The translations under genes and the position numbers were made by a program. Below the pieces are notes generated by a model. It had not been told where the DNA came from, did no database searches, and saw nothing but the letters and a program-made list of their open reading frames with translations. 64,000 bases of DNA from Helianthus annuus (Eukaryota; Streptophyta; Magnoliopsida; Asterales; Asteraceae), in contig NC_035435.2 in NCBI RefSeq assembly GCF_002127325.2, forward strand, positions 120,647,127-120,711,126. Direction: 5' to 3'. Shown here piece after piece: positions 10,936 to 21,915 of this stretch (its first letter is position 1; the number at the start of each line of letters is the position of its first letter).

Positions 10936-10978
10936 GTTCTAACCTAGTAACTATTAAAAGTAAACATATTTTTATTTT

Positions 10979-11276
10979 GAGTAAATTACGTTTTTGGCCC
11001 ATGTGGTTATATCACTTTTACTATATTAGCCCAAAATAAGAATTTTTAACATATCTGCCCCTATGGTCTCTATAACTAACCATTTTGGCCCCTAAGTCTA
11101 GAGATCATGGGGGCCAAAATGGTTAGTTATAGAGACCAAGGGGGCTAAAATGGTTAGACTTAGAGGCTAAAATGGTTAGTTATAGAGACCATGGGGGCAG
11201 ATATGTTAAAAATTCTTATTTTGGGCTAATATAGTAAAAGTGATATAACCATAGGGGTCAAAAACGTAATTTACTC
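10979..11276. mobile_element. 298-bp near-perfect palindrome (foldback MITE)
   Basis: Arms of about 140 bases are inverted copies: GAGTAAATTACGTTTTTGGC at the left and its complement ending in CGTAATTTACTC at the right. Near the centre the arm motif CCAAAATGGTTAGTTATAGA is repeated. No coding and no clear target duplication were found. A transcript would fold into a long hairpin. Confidence 0.85.
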
Positions 11277-11339
11277 TTTTATTTTCCTCCGAATCTTATC
11301 CTTAATCAAATTCAAAAACTTCTCAAATTTTAGTAAACG

Positions 11340-11890
11340 AAATTTTTTATTTTCTATAATAATTAATGAAAATCTTTTTTGTATACGTGTCACTTCCTAG
11401 TGATTTCTCATCTTATTTGCTTATTTATCTCTTATATTAAATAATAACAACAACAATAACAAATAATAATAATAAAATGTTAAACAAAATATTAGATAAG
11501 AATAAATATTTAGATAAGGATAAACGTTTGATATATTATGAAAATCTTTTTTGACATGTATCACTACCTGGTGCTTTGTCACCTTATTTTCCTATTTATC
11601 TCTCATATTAAATAATAATAATAATAATAATAGTAATGTTAAGCAAAATATTAGATACAAATAAATATTTAGATAAGGGTAAACGTTTGATTTATTATGA
11701 TCATATTAAATAATAATAATAATAATTTTAAACAAAAATCAGACAAGAATATAAACGTTTGTTTTTATTATGATCATATCAAACAATAATAATAATTTTT
11801 AATAAACAATTAGATAAGAATAAATATTTGTTTTTCTATAAAATTTAGATAAACATAAACGTTTGTTTTTATTATGAGTAGATATATACT
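11340..11890 (+). repeat. AT-rich tandem repeats, about 172-bp then about 75-bp units
   Basis: The block starting AAAATCTTTTTTGTATACG (about 11369) recurs at about 11541. Shorter partial units then follow, each containing AATAATAATAAT, TTAGATAAG and AAACGTTTG. No gene is seen; 11891-12559 is also AT-rich and without recognised content. Confidence 0.7.
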
Positions 11891-12559
11891 TTCGAGTTCG
11901 GTAATTGAAATTATGGTAAATTAGGAATCAAAGGTTCCCGTTTGATATATACTTGATAATTGTAATATTGTTTTTTTTTCACTAGAAATAAATAATTATT
12001 CTAGGTCGGGCATATGCTTCGATCAAATTGTAAGTGTTTTAGATGCATAGCTATAATGGTTTGGACTCACCATTATAATCGCACAATTCTTTCAAATGTC
12101 AAATCTAGACTACTTAGTTTCACCTTTGTAATGTTAGACGTACTGTTATAATTGGTTTGAACTCATCATGTATCACATATTGCATCAACATGTAGAAAGA
12201 ACCCCCTTTTTAAATATAACAATTCTATACTCCATTCAAAGAGATTTTACGGTACAATTCATAAAAAATGATGAAATATATAAAAACGTGGGGAAACGAT
12301 CTTCATCTTTTTGTACTGTAAACTCTCTTAAATACAAATTTGAAACGAGTGTTTTATGAATGAAATAAACAAATAAGCATGAAGGTTCATAAAACTAACT
12401 AAAATAATTGTACCTCATAATTTGAATGTATTATAAAAACCAGATTCAACCACATGTAAGACATGTGTTTTTAATCTAATAACAAATTAAAAAAATAAAG
12501 TAAAATGTTATAATAAGTAAATAATACATCACATTTAAAAAATAAATCTTGACGATTGT

Positions 12560-12883
12560 ATTTTTGAAAACATGACAATGTATTTTATTCAACACATGAA
12601 ATATATGAGTTTTTTTAAGATATATATCTTTTTTATTATTTATTATATAAAATTACATCTATACAAAATAAAAAAATAAAATAAAATGTTATAATAAGTA
12701 AACAGTACATCAATATTTATTTCTAAAAGATAAATCTTGATGTCTGTTTATGTTAACATATAACATTATATTTTATTCAACACGTGTAATATATTAGTAT
12801 TTTTAAAGTTATGTATTTTTTAACTATTTATTATATAAAATTATATTTTTACAACCCGTTTAATACACGGGATTCTAATATAG
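12560..12883 (+). repeat. Second hairpin array ending in a decayed Helitron 3' terminus
   Basis: Two long units carry TTTTATTCAACACRTG...ATATA words. A final hairpin CCCGTTT-AAT-ACACGGG (12855-12871) is followed by ATTCTAATATAG|T, a degenerate form of the CTAG|T end at 10947. It is probably an older relative of the 9229-10947 element. Confidence 0.55.
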
Positions 12884-12960
12884 TAATTAAATATAAAATA
12901 ATGAAATGCATTCCTTTAATGCAAATAAGAATCGGGAGATGGGCACCAAGTGCAACAATT

Positions 12961-13110
12961 CCTGTGGTACTGATCTTACCTAATGCCCATAAAAGTATTG
13001 ATTCTTCCAATCAAAATTTATCTCTTTGTTTCTTCAGTTCCTGTGGTACTGATCTTACCTAATGCCCATAAAAGTAATGATTCTTCCAATCAAAATTTAT
13101 CTATCTCTTC
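12961..13110 (+). repeat. 79-bp tandem duplication
   Basis: A unit starting CCTGTGGTACTGATCTTACC at 12961 repeats at 13040 with one or two changes. No coding is recognised. Confidence 0.85.
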
Positions 13111-13868
13111 TTCATAATAGAATATTATACAAATAATAATAACAATAACAATATACACCGATGGTATTTTACTTTTGATCATTTATGTAAAGAAATTAAG
13201 CATATGGTCACAATGTTTGGATATACACCATTAATTGTAAAGACGTGTAGTCACAACTACGACCCTTGTAGGGCTTTCCACTTACCTCGGCACGAATTCA
13301 CTCAATTTGCCTATCTACACATTTTTTGTAAACAATCTCAAGAGTGATTTGTAGGGTTTTCCACTAATCCTAACACCAAAAACCCATGGTAAAGAGTCTC
13401 ATGTGCGATATAAGTCGCCGATGGATGAAAGATGCCAATGTTTGATGGGCAAAGATGGCGACCTAACATAGAGAGGCCAAATAGAGAGATAGTCAGAGAG
13501 AAAAGCCATCCACGACGAAACCATCGTCGCGAGCTGGAACCGAAAGAAATAAGTTATATTAGTTGGTAAAAAGAATTGAAAGTGTGAGACTGAGTTGGGA
13601 CCACACGCGTAATCACATAAAAGAAATGATCAAAAGTAAAGTTGTGAACTACCACATACACCATACACCTTCCGTGTAATTTATTCTAATAATAATAAGA
13701 GAAAAACAAGAATGAGGAAATACCCATAAAACAAACTGAAAGGTCAGAGGACAAGATTCAAAAAAAAAGATTCAAGATCTTGTTAAGAACCCTTTGAAAA
13801 TAAAATTATTCCAACCTAAATTCCACAAAACAATAACCTTTTTTAGTGTAGGCATGTTTAAGTTTCCT
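13111..13868. other. Intergenic DNA with a weak inverted-repeat element
   Basis: ACTTTTGATCATTT near 13170 and AAATGATCAAAAGT near 13625 form inverted ends of a possible degenerate MITE (about 13150-13690). No gene is recognised. Confidence 0.35.
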
Positions 13869-13876
13869 TATAAATA
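13869..13876 (+). promoter_or_regulatory. TATA box of the small gene at 14073
   Basis: TATAAATA lies about 200 bases before the first usable ATG. The stretch between is CA/CT-rich with little ATG, as expected for a plant 5' leader. Confidence 0.6.
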
Positions 13877-14072
13877 CCCACAAAACAAGTGCCCCCCAAA
13901 AGCACTTTGTGACAAGCACCACCACTCACTACAATATTTTCATATTCATATCACATGCCAAATAGAAACGGTGTTTGAGTTCTAACTTCCAACTAAGTTC
14001 TAACACACATCTTCTTCAATTCCCTTCATCTTATAAACTCAAAACCACTAAAAAAGTACTGAATTGGCGGTG

Positions 14073-14378
14073 ATGAGACGGGTATTGGCTGTGATGAGGC
14101 GAAACACGAAGAGAAGTACCAAAGTAGCAGATGAGAACATGTTCAGAGAAGGAAATGGAGTTGAGTTTCCGGTTATAGCCCACCATACACGACAAGGGTA
14201 TACCGGTCTATCTATTGTTTACAGCATTCTCCGAGCACCACTTTCGCTTCTATCATGCCTCTCTTCTCACCCGCACAGTTCAGCTGATGGCGCTTGGGTT
14301 TCCGGTGACTTGGCACGAATGTCAGAGGTGAATCATCTTATGGTTAGTGACAGCATGCGCTACGCGATCCTGATGTAA
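14073..14378 (+). CDS. Small conserved plant protein of unknown function
   Basis: This is a single-exon frame of 101 codons with a TATA box and leader upstream. The protein is basic at its N-terminus (MRRVLAVMRRNTKRSTKVAD). It has a central hydrophobic patch (GLSIVYSILRAPLSLLSCL) and ends SEVNHLMVSDSMRYAILM. I recall a small angiosperm family of about 100 residues with this C-terminus, but no function, and I do not assign a symbol. The family start, as I remember it, is three codons upstream (xAVMRR); here position 14064 is TTG rather than ATG. I therefore chose the next in-frame ATG at 14073. Codon use is less AT-biased than the flanks, which supports a real gene. No intron is seen. Confidence 0.65.
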   Translation: MRRVLAVMRRNTKRSTKVADENMFREGNGVEFPVIAHHTRQGYTGLSIVYSILRAPLSLLSCLSSHPHSSADGAWVSGDLARMSEVNHLMVSDSMRYAILM

Positions 14379-14884
14379 CAAGTCTTTTGAATTTTGATCT
14401 TGATGTATGTGTTATATTTTAAAGTTCTATCTATAAAATCCTTATAGAGACATGACATATATTCTTTGGTGACAAGTTACTTATTTAATAAAAGTTGTAA
14501 CATTGCGAATACGGCATCGTCTAGTTCATGTTGATGGTGGTAAATTGAAGCATATTGATGTCCTAGATTCCAGCCTAGCAGAAGCCGGTGGAAGTTGCAA
14601 TCAAGCATATATAATAAAGAAAAAAGATTCAAGTGGCAATCATTCAATAAAAAAGTAGAAAAAAACAATGGCAATTGGCAAATGGTTGGTGAAAGTGAAA
14701 GAAAGCTTGTTGGCTATATATGAAGGAACCGAGTGAGTGTGATTGGACAATTGTTTTGGCATCTATTGGGTTCGGACCCAAAACATATGGTTCACTAAAA
14801 CACAAGGAACCCGTGCACGAATCTTGGTTTGGTTTTGGTTGGTTAAAAGTTAAGGAACTTGTGGCTCATTAATGTTTTGTTAAT

Positions 14885-16226
14885 GGGGAAATCTCTAAAA
14901 TAGTCGTTGACCAAAGTTTTTTTCAAAAATAGCCATGTGAACTCTCACAATGAGCTGTTTCAAGCATATGAAATGGCTTAAAACCCATGATTGCTAGGTG
15001 TCCAGTTGAGATATTTTTATTGTTTTTTTAGTCGAGCCTTTTCAACATGGCTTAAGCCTTTTCAGTGTAGCGGCTTGAGATCTTTAACACGGCTTGGGAT
15101 CTTTCAGTGTAGCGGCTTGGCTTGGCTTAACATCTTTCAACACGGCTTGAGAACTTTCAACACGGTTTGAGATCTTTCAACAGAGTTTAAATATAAACGA
15201 ATAATTAAAAATATAAACGAATAATTAAAAAAATATGTGAGAACTTGAAAATCTCAATTAAAAAAATATGAAAGTTTTAACTTGAAAATAAAAAATTACT
15301 AGGTTAGAACCCGGTGTATTACACGGGTTAAATAAATGTAATTTTTATACTAAATAATAAAAAATATAACTTTAAAAACCTCGTGTATTACACGAGTTGA
15401 ATAAATGTAATTTTATATATTAAGTAATAAAAAAGTTATATACTTAAGAATCTCGTGTATTGTACGAGTTGAATAAATGTAATTGTATATACCAAATAAT
15501 TAAAAAAGTTATACCTTTAAAACTCTGTGTATTACACGGGTTGAATAAATGTAATTTTGTATACTAAAGGATAAAAATGTAATATTTTTAAAAAAACTCG
15601 TGTATTGTAAAAAAGTAATTATCTTTAAAAAACTCGTGTATTGTACCCGTGTAATACACATATTCAACTCGTACAATACACGAGGTTTTTAAAGTTATAT
15701 TTTTATTATTTAGTATAAAAATTACATTTATTTAACCCGTATAATACACATGGTTTTAACCAAATAATTTTTTTATTTTCAAGTTCAATATTTTTTATTT
15801 TCAAGTTAAATATTTATTATTTTCAAGTTAAAACTTTCAGATTTTTTTTAATTGAGATCTTCGAGTTCTCACATTTAATTGAGATTTTTTTAATTATTCA
15901 TTTATATTTAAACTATGTTGAAGGATCTCAAGCCATGTTGAAAGTTCCTAAGTCGTGTTGAAAGATCTTAAGCCAAGCCAAGCCGCTATACAGAAAGATC
16001 TCAAGCCGTGCTGAAAGATCTCAAGCCATGTTGAAAGATCACAAGCCATTACACTGAAAAGGCTTAAGCTATGTTGAAAAGGCTCGGCTAAGAAAAAAAT
16101 AAAAATATCTCAACTGGACACGTGGCAATAATGAATTTTAAGGTGTTTCAGTTGCTTGCTTGAAAGTTGAAATGGCTTCTTGTGAGAGTTCACAATGACT
16201 ATTTTTGAAAAAAAAAAGATTTCCCC
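14885..16226. mobile_element. Palindromic Mutator-like element with 9-bp target duplication
   Basis: The ends are GGGGAAATCT and AGATTTCCCC, flanked on both sides by TTTGTTAAT (14876-14884 and 16227-16235), a perfect 9-bp duplication typical of Mutator-like elements. Most of the element is an inverted repeat. Outer arms carry ACTCTCACAATGA-type sequence. Middle arms carry about 30-bp repeats of GGCTTGAGATCTTTCAACAC (15030-15185 and 15905-16080). Inner arms carry the 72-bp Helitron-like repeats. No transposase is present. Confidence 0.85.
15298..15757. repeat. Inverted pair of 72-bp hairpin arrays inside the MULE
   Basis: The left half has minus-oriented units: CTAGGTTAGAACCCGGTGTA marks a Helitron-type end at 15299, with GTGTATT words at 15314, 15383, 15455 and 15527. 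The right half has plus-oriented units (CCCGTGTAATACACAT near 15643, CCCGTATAATACACATGG near 15738). They are the same repeat family as 10415-10935. Confidence 0.75.
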
Positions 16227-16235
16227 TTTGTTAAT

Positions 16236-16594
16236 TGTTTATTTGTTGCTATAAACATTTACATATAGTAGGTGCGTTCTTTCAGTTTTGGTGATTTGAC
16301 TTCAAGACAGGACGTAGGTGGGGTAGAGTGCATATGAACCTAACCTTGTACCTTCCGAATAGATCCTCTTTGTGGATAGAGGGTGTATTTTCTGTGTTGT
16401 TTTGAAAGTAATGATCTAATAATAAAATTATATAACGAGTTATAAAAAAAATAGTTTGTATTATATATGGGACTTTGCGGTTCCTTCGGAAGACAAGAAA
16501 TGACGAACTTTTCAACGGTAGAGCATGAACTAGGGACAAACTCATCGAAAGGTCAAGTCTGAACGCTTTTTTTATGATTGATATGTTTTGTTAG
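16236..16594. other. Intergenic spacer
   Basis: Nothing with clear coding or element boundaries. The segment 16296-16385 weakly resembles the 3' half of an Au-type SINE on the minus strand. Confidence 0.4.
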
Positions 16595-16602
16595 CTAACA
16601 TC

Positions 16603-17280
16603 CAATGTTTTAAAAAAACCGATATTTTAATCGTACCGGGTTAGACTTAGAAATGGTTCAACCGGTTGAACCGGGTTGTACCGGACGGTTCAACCGTGTT
16701 GACTAACTAACTATATAAATCCATAAAATATATTTACAGCTCAAAAAATAATCTAAAACTACATCAATTCATAATAACAAAATATTCCAAAAGTTAATCC
16801 ATAATAAAAAAAAATAATCCAAAAGTTTATGATTAAATACCTATTATATAGCAATTAGCAAACACTATAACAATTAACAACATAAGTGATTGAACAAAAG
16901 TCAAAAGTTAAAAGAAGGTAAACCTAGATGATCCGTTGAAAAATTTAATTTGAAAAACCCAATGATTTTCTATCTTTGAGTGAGGCAGAAGTTTGATCGA
17001 TATGGTTTGTCAATTGTGAACGCTAAGTTTTACACTTTAACGAAGAAGGTAAATAATCAACTTTTTTAGGCACCTAAATATTAAAAGTTTAAAATTTTGA
17101 CCTTTGTCCCGGTATGAACCGGTACCGGTATACCGGTTTAAACCGGTATATCCCAATTTACTGGCGGTACAACTTCTTTGCCGTTTCCTTAATTTACTGG
17201 TATGATTCGTGCCGGCCAAGCATCCGGCATCCGGTTTAACCGGTACAACCGGCCGGTTTAAACCGGTTTTTAAAACATTG
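16603..17280. mobile_element. hAT-type non-autonomous element, 8-bp target duplication
   Basis: The ends CAATGTTTTAAAAA / TTTTTAAAACATTG are inverted, and CTAACATC flanks both sides (16595-16602 and 17281-17288). The sub-terminal parts are rich in ACCGGTTTAAACCGGT-type words. There is no transposase; the 678 bp are otherwise AT-rich. Confidence 0.85.
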
Positions 17281-17479
17281 CTAACATCTTGCTCGTTTTT
17301 TTTCAAATAGCCTGCCATTCCAGAAAAAGGTTATAATAAACAGTTTTAGTGAAAACGATATCAACCCACGGGCTAATTTTGTTTGGTTAAAATCTTGTGG
17401 ATCATCACGAAAGTTCTAACTTGTGATACATTGATGAAACACTGGTTAACACTAGGTTATCCAGCTGGGTTGTCACGTG

Positions 17480-18070
17480 ATTAAATATTTAATCTCTTTT
17501 TCCACTCGCCAATCGATGGATTCCTGCAAAACAGAACACCGGTGACTCGCCACAAGGAGGGGAATAGGGGGGGTTCTCCTTGTGACCACCATCCGGCGTG
17601 AGAATAAGTACTGTTCTGAGGAGAATACTGTGTGTTGTAGGTGAAATAGAGAGAGCAGAATGTTAAACCTGAAGGAGGAGTCCTCTATTTATAGCTGAAG
17701 GATGAAGGAAGGAAGGAACACCTTGCCAGCTGCCATCGAGCGCCGGCTGTCCGACCAAAAGGAATATCCTCTTGCTCTCCTCTGTCATTCCCATACTAGT
17801 GGATGACATGGCGCATCTTCATTCGTCTAGTTAAGAGAATTCTTGCAGTGGCTGCTGGCCTGTCATAGGAATATCTTGCAGGTCCAGCTGGCGTCTATTT
17901 ATTGGTGACACGTGTTGTCCTTTTTGTTTGGGAGAGCATCTTTGGTGTCACCTGCGATTCCTTCCAGAAGCTTCTAGAAGTTTCTGGATGTAATCTGTTG
18001 ATGTAGGCGCCATGCTGGAGATAAAGTGGTGTAGTCCCTGCCATGTGTACATGGGTTTAGAACCATACCT
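17480..18070 (-). promoter_or_regulatory. Possible LTR or promoter remnant, minus strand
   Basis: The block is GC-richer than its surroundings. On the minus strand it contains CTATAAATAG at about 17683-17692, followed downstream by a leader-like stretch. I found no matching second copy and no primer site, so a decayed LTR is only a guess. The rest of 18071-18781 shows no gene. Confidence 0.3.
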
Positions 18071-18789
18071 CTTCACACATTGATGCTTTGTTAATAATAG
18101 GTTGTGGACAGCTCCTTTTATTATTGGTTGTGTAATGATAAGTTACATAACATAACCCTGTACTCTTATAAGACTCATGATAATTAGGCTTCAAACCCAA
18201 TTAAATTAGACTAGAAATTAGTTTAATAAACATTAAAGGTGTGTGAGAATGGTTTGAAGGATATGGAATCCGATAGGAGTTAGATATCGACTAGAAATGC
18301 TATGGTAATTTTATCTCACGTCATTGTTGCCATCATTTGATCTTGCATCTAAATGCAACTAGTACTAAAAAGGATCTAGGAGTTGATCCAGGATTGGTGA
18401 GTATCTCTTAGATATGTAAAACGGTAAACACGTTAGAGGGTTTATATGGTGAAAACCATCTAAACCACTCTGATGCTCAAGTTAGTCGTAAATGATAAGG
18501 AATACGTGCTTTGACCAATCTTCTAAGATACTAGTTTGTTATTTGCATTTGTAAGAGACAAGTGAGGAACATGTACGTGCTTTGGCCAATCAGACGATGC
18601 CATGTGACATCATGGCATAGCGCCCAAAAGGAGTCTGTGAAGGTGTGAGTGCATGATGTCCTATCAGAGTATGGCACAAGTGATTGTAATAACCAATGCT
18701 AAGATTTCTTGAAATAGTCCAGCTAAGATATGATATTTTTGTTGAATCTGGGTACAGGATCATCAGAGAGACAGACGAATACAAATGGG

Positions 18790-19255
18790 CAGGGGCGTAG
18801 CTTATTAAGTACCCGAGGGTGCACCCGTCCCCTCCAATGTTTCGATTAGAAGTGTATAATTTCCGATTTTTCGTCCGAAAATTTTAAAATTATATAGGAT
18901 CGCCCCCCCAATTATTTGGCCTAAATATTTATACAGTATATAAATCAAAGTAAAGTTTGTTACCACTTTAAATCTTAAAGGTCGTCGGGCTGAGTTGTAA
19001 TTTTTCGTCCAGGTTTCATTTATCTCATACCATTATATATATATTGGTCTTTTGTTTGTTAAACAATATTTAGTTTTTTATATGTAAGAACGACTCCTTT
19101 GAATAAATGAATTTTTTTTAGTTTTGTTTGGAACTATTATTATTTGACCCGACCCGAATCGAATAGTCGGCCCGACCCGGAACATAATGATAGGAAAAAA
19201 AATTGGGTCCATGACTTTACGCCCCCTCAAAACTTTTGCTCAAGCTCTGCCACTG
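18790..19255. mobile_element. hAT-type MITE with imperfect 8-bp duplication
   Basis: The ends CAGGGGCGTAGCTT and AGCTCTGCCACTG form a TIR of CAGKGGCRKAGCT type. The flanks CAAATGGG (18782-18789) and CAAACGGG (19256-19263) match at seven of eight bases. The 466 bp interior has no coding. Confidence 0.8.
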
Positions 19256-19263
19256 CAAACGGG

Positions 19264-20192
19264 ATTCACTAATTCTTTCTATTAACTTTTTGTGAATGAA
19301 TAAAACTACAAGACTCAAGGAATATAAATACTTAAAACAATCTAATTCTACTAGGACTCTTATTCTTACTCATACTAATCACTAAACAATTAGACGCCAA
19401 TCAAATCTAATACTAAGATAATTCAAATAATAATTAAATAACTTTAATTTTTATTTTACTCGTTCAGTCCTTCGACTTTAGATCTTCTCTAGATTACCCC
19501 TTTGAGATCAACCAAACATTCTTGTTGATGTTATAATTTTATCAATTTTCGCTTTCTATTTCTCAGTGTAGAAGGTACATCATTATGTACGAAAGAAGAT
19601 CATCATAGCAACCTGGTAACATCGTATGTAACGAAAGAAATGTCATTAGTGCTTTCATTTTCAATCTCGCTCTTAATCATAGGCTGCATCGTCCAATTGA
19701 TTATCAAAGGGCCACGGAATCAAAAAGGGTTTAAAAAAAAAGGAATCCCACTAGTTATAAATAAAGGAAAAGAAGAAACAACATAAAGTAACTTTCAGGT
19801 CCCATAGTTATCCCAACACCATTAGACATTCTTAAGCATAAACTAATCTAGCTATGGTATTGAAACTCATACAATATTCAATTACTGCAGCATGACCGAC
19901 AAGGTTTTGATATTGGAGCACTTTAATTTGGTATTATTATTTCCTAAAGTATATGAGTACAAGACCCAAAAAGGTTTAAGTGGAGCATTGTTTGTCTATA
20001 AACAAAGTCTTTTAAAGATTATTTACCTTAAAGAATATATTCTTTTCGTCCCATTGTTTTCCTATCATCAATAGTTGAAACACTGAATTCATACCATGGG
20101 GAATGTACCTAGCAAAACAACAAATTTCACCAAAGAAATCCGCGTCAGCTAAACCAAAATACTACGAAAAAACTACCACTTGCAAATGCAGC
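19264..20192. other. Intergenic DNA downstream of the minus-strand gene
   Basis: AT-rich sequence with no recognised gene or element. Its right end would contain the 3' untranslated region and polyadenylation region of the gene at 20193-21209. Confidence 0.4.
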
Positions 20193-21209
20193 TCAAGCAA
20201 TACTCGTTCGACTTCTTCTCAGACGATCCAACACATCCTTCTCGCCAGTGAGGCATTCCACCAAACCTTCCAAATTACACAAGTTGTGTTAGAAAAACCA
20301 TAAAACAACAAAGGATGTTTCCTTTGCCCCATGAAACTTACAACTTTTAAGCGCGCACAGCGCACATGGTTTTACGCACTGCAACATTATTAAATCTTTA
20401 ACAAAGTGACAACATGTGCCAAAAAGCTTAATTTGTGGCAATAATTATGGGATAAAGAAAAGTACCAAGGATCATGATTATTGATTCCTAGTAGACAATA
20501 GAAACATGCAATGTTTTGTTAGCAATGCGACATAAATCTTAATAATACCATTCGTGTAATGTCGACAATCATGCTGACCGACGATCAAATCAGTATCCCA
20601 ACTGCTGTTAAACCCATGTATCACATCTTCAACATCCACATTGCAAGATCCCACCTTCCAACACCTCATGTTTGGCAACTTCTTCATCTTCCTGGTTAGC
20701 AAAACTCCTGAACAAAATAACAGAAACATTGTTTCAAAGTAACACCTTGAAGTCAATAAAGACAATAAAGACAATATGTGATTTTAAAAACATTTGGTCT
20801 ATAAACACAATATAAATTGATTAAAATACCAGGTATTTTCCTGCCAGATAGAGCTGCAAGTGCTGCATATACATTTTCAGGATCTTGAGGTTGAAAATCA
20901 AAGACCAACACCTACAAAACAAGAAGATATTACAAGAAAACTTTAATATATAATTATGAAAATTTGCGCTAATATTATATCTGAATTTATGGAATGAAGA
21001 ACCTGTGAAGGAAGAGTGGGTAAGGTTGAGAGGACCATGAAGTGTTGTAAATCCCAAGAAAGAGATAAAGAGTAGGCGGCGGACATAACTAACTGCGGTG
21101 GTCCCTTGGCGGCAGTTAACGGCACTGCCGCCACGAAGACTTCACTTCCTCTTCCCGGTGACGGTGGCCTTACGATGGAGTTAGCCGCCATCAATCCCAC
21201 ACCACCCAT
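20193..21209 (-). CDS. Conserved plant protein of unknown function, four exons
   Basis: Exons on the minus strand are 21209-21003, 20911-20830, 20707-20549 and 20266-20193. All introns are GT-AG and the reading frame stays open, giving 174 codons including TGA. The protein has a 50-residue N-terminal part rich in Ala, Pro and Ser, possibly a transit peptide. Then come WDLQHFMVL, VLVFDFQPQDPENVYAALAA, SGRKIPGVLLTR, CWKVG, WDTDLIVGQHDCRHYTNG and a C-terminal LVECLTGEKDVLDRLR. I recognise this as a conserved plant family with an organellar-type N-terminus, but I know no function. Reading through exon 3 instead gives a frame to 20478 that replaces the conserved end with about 24 residues (GIIKIYVALLTKHC...). 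I prefer the four-exon model because exon 4 restores the family-like C-terminus in frame. Confidence 0.75.
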
Positions 21210-21329
21210 TTTCGGTGTTTTTATATTTTTTTATTTATCGAAGATAAGCATCCAACGGTCATCCTATTATTTTACTCTATCCGATTCATTTATTTTGAAG
21301 TCCGAAAACACGACACGAACCTAACATGA

Positions 21330-21830
21330 AATTCGTGAGTTTGGGTGTAGTCTAAACGAGTTCGGGTCAGTTTTAGGTTGAACCAACCAACCCGTTTAGT
21401 TAAACGGGTCAAGTTCGTGTCAACCCGGTCGAGTTGATGGGTTAACCAGTTTAATCCATTTCTATAATATTATATTTTCACAATATGTTTTATGTTATAA
21501 ACTAAATTTGGTGTGTATTTTATACTATACTTATAATTTAAAATAGAAATTGGCATAATATTTTATGATTTTAATGTAATTTTATTATCTAATTTATGTT
21601 TTTTTTTTTTTTTTTTTTTTTTTTTTGTAGTAGATGTTAATTTTAATATATTAATTTCCAGAAAAACTAAAAAAATAAAATAAATTCGGGTTAAATGGGT
21701 CGGGTTCGGGTCAGCCTGCATATGTATGAAACGATTTTCGGGTTTGGGTCAGGTTAGGGTTCGTCTAAAATTTTCGGGTTCGGGTTGAACCCGCCAACCC
21801 GCAAACACGACCCGTTTAACACCACTAGTA
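21330..21830. repeat. Repeat of AACCCGTTTAR words with a poly-T tract
   Basis: Inverted and direct copies of GGGTCGGGTTCGGG and AACCCGTTTAGTTAAACGGG occur at both ends of an AT-rich middle containing about 26 T in a row near 21600. It looks like a degenerate MITE; no target duplication was found. Confidence 0.4.
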
Positions 21831-21915
21831 TTAGGTAAACTCCCAATTCACCCAATCACATAGTGCCATGTCAATTCACCTAAAATATTTACCTAATGTT
21901 TAAAAACGTTGGCGT

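Larger units (their letters stand above)
9229..10947 (+). mobile_element. Non-autonomous Helitron with captured fragment and 72-bp array
   Basis: It begins with TC and the word ACTATATAATAAAAG, common at plant Helitron 5' ends. It finishes with the perfect hairpin CCCGTGT-AAT-ACACGGG (10919-10935), then GTTCTAAC and CTAG|T (10944-10948). No Rep/helicase coding is present. The base before the 5' TC is C rather than the expected A, so the 5' boundary is less certain than the 3' one. Confidence 0.6.

Noticed and set aside
16296..16385. Possible Au-type SINE on the minus strand
   Set aside because: Only a short, degenerate resemblance with no tail or target duplication.
17037..17318. 93-codon minus-strand frame
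   Set aside because: It lies in the ACCGGTTTAAACCGG-rich end of the hAT-type element and has no family features.
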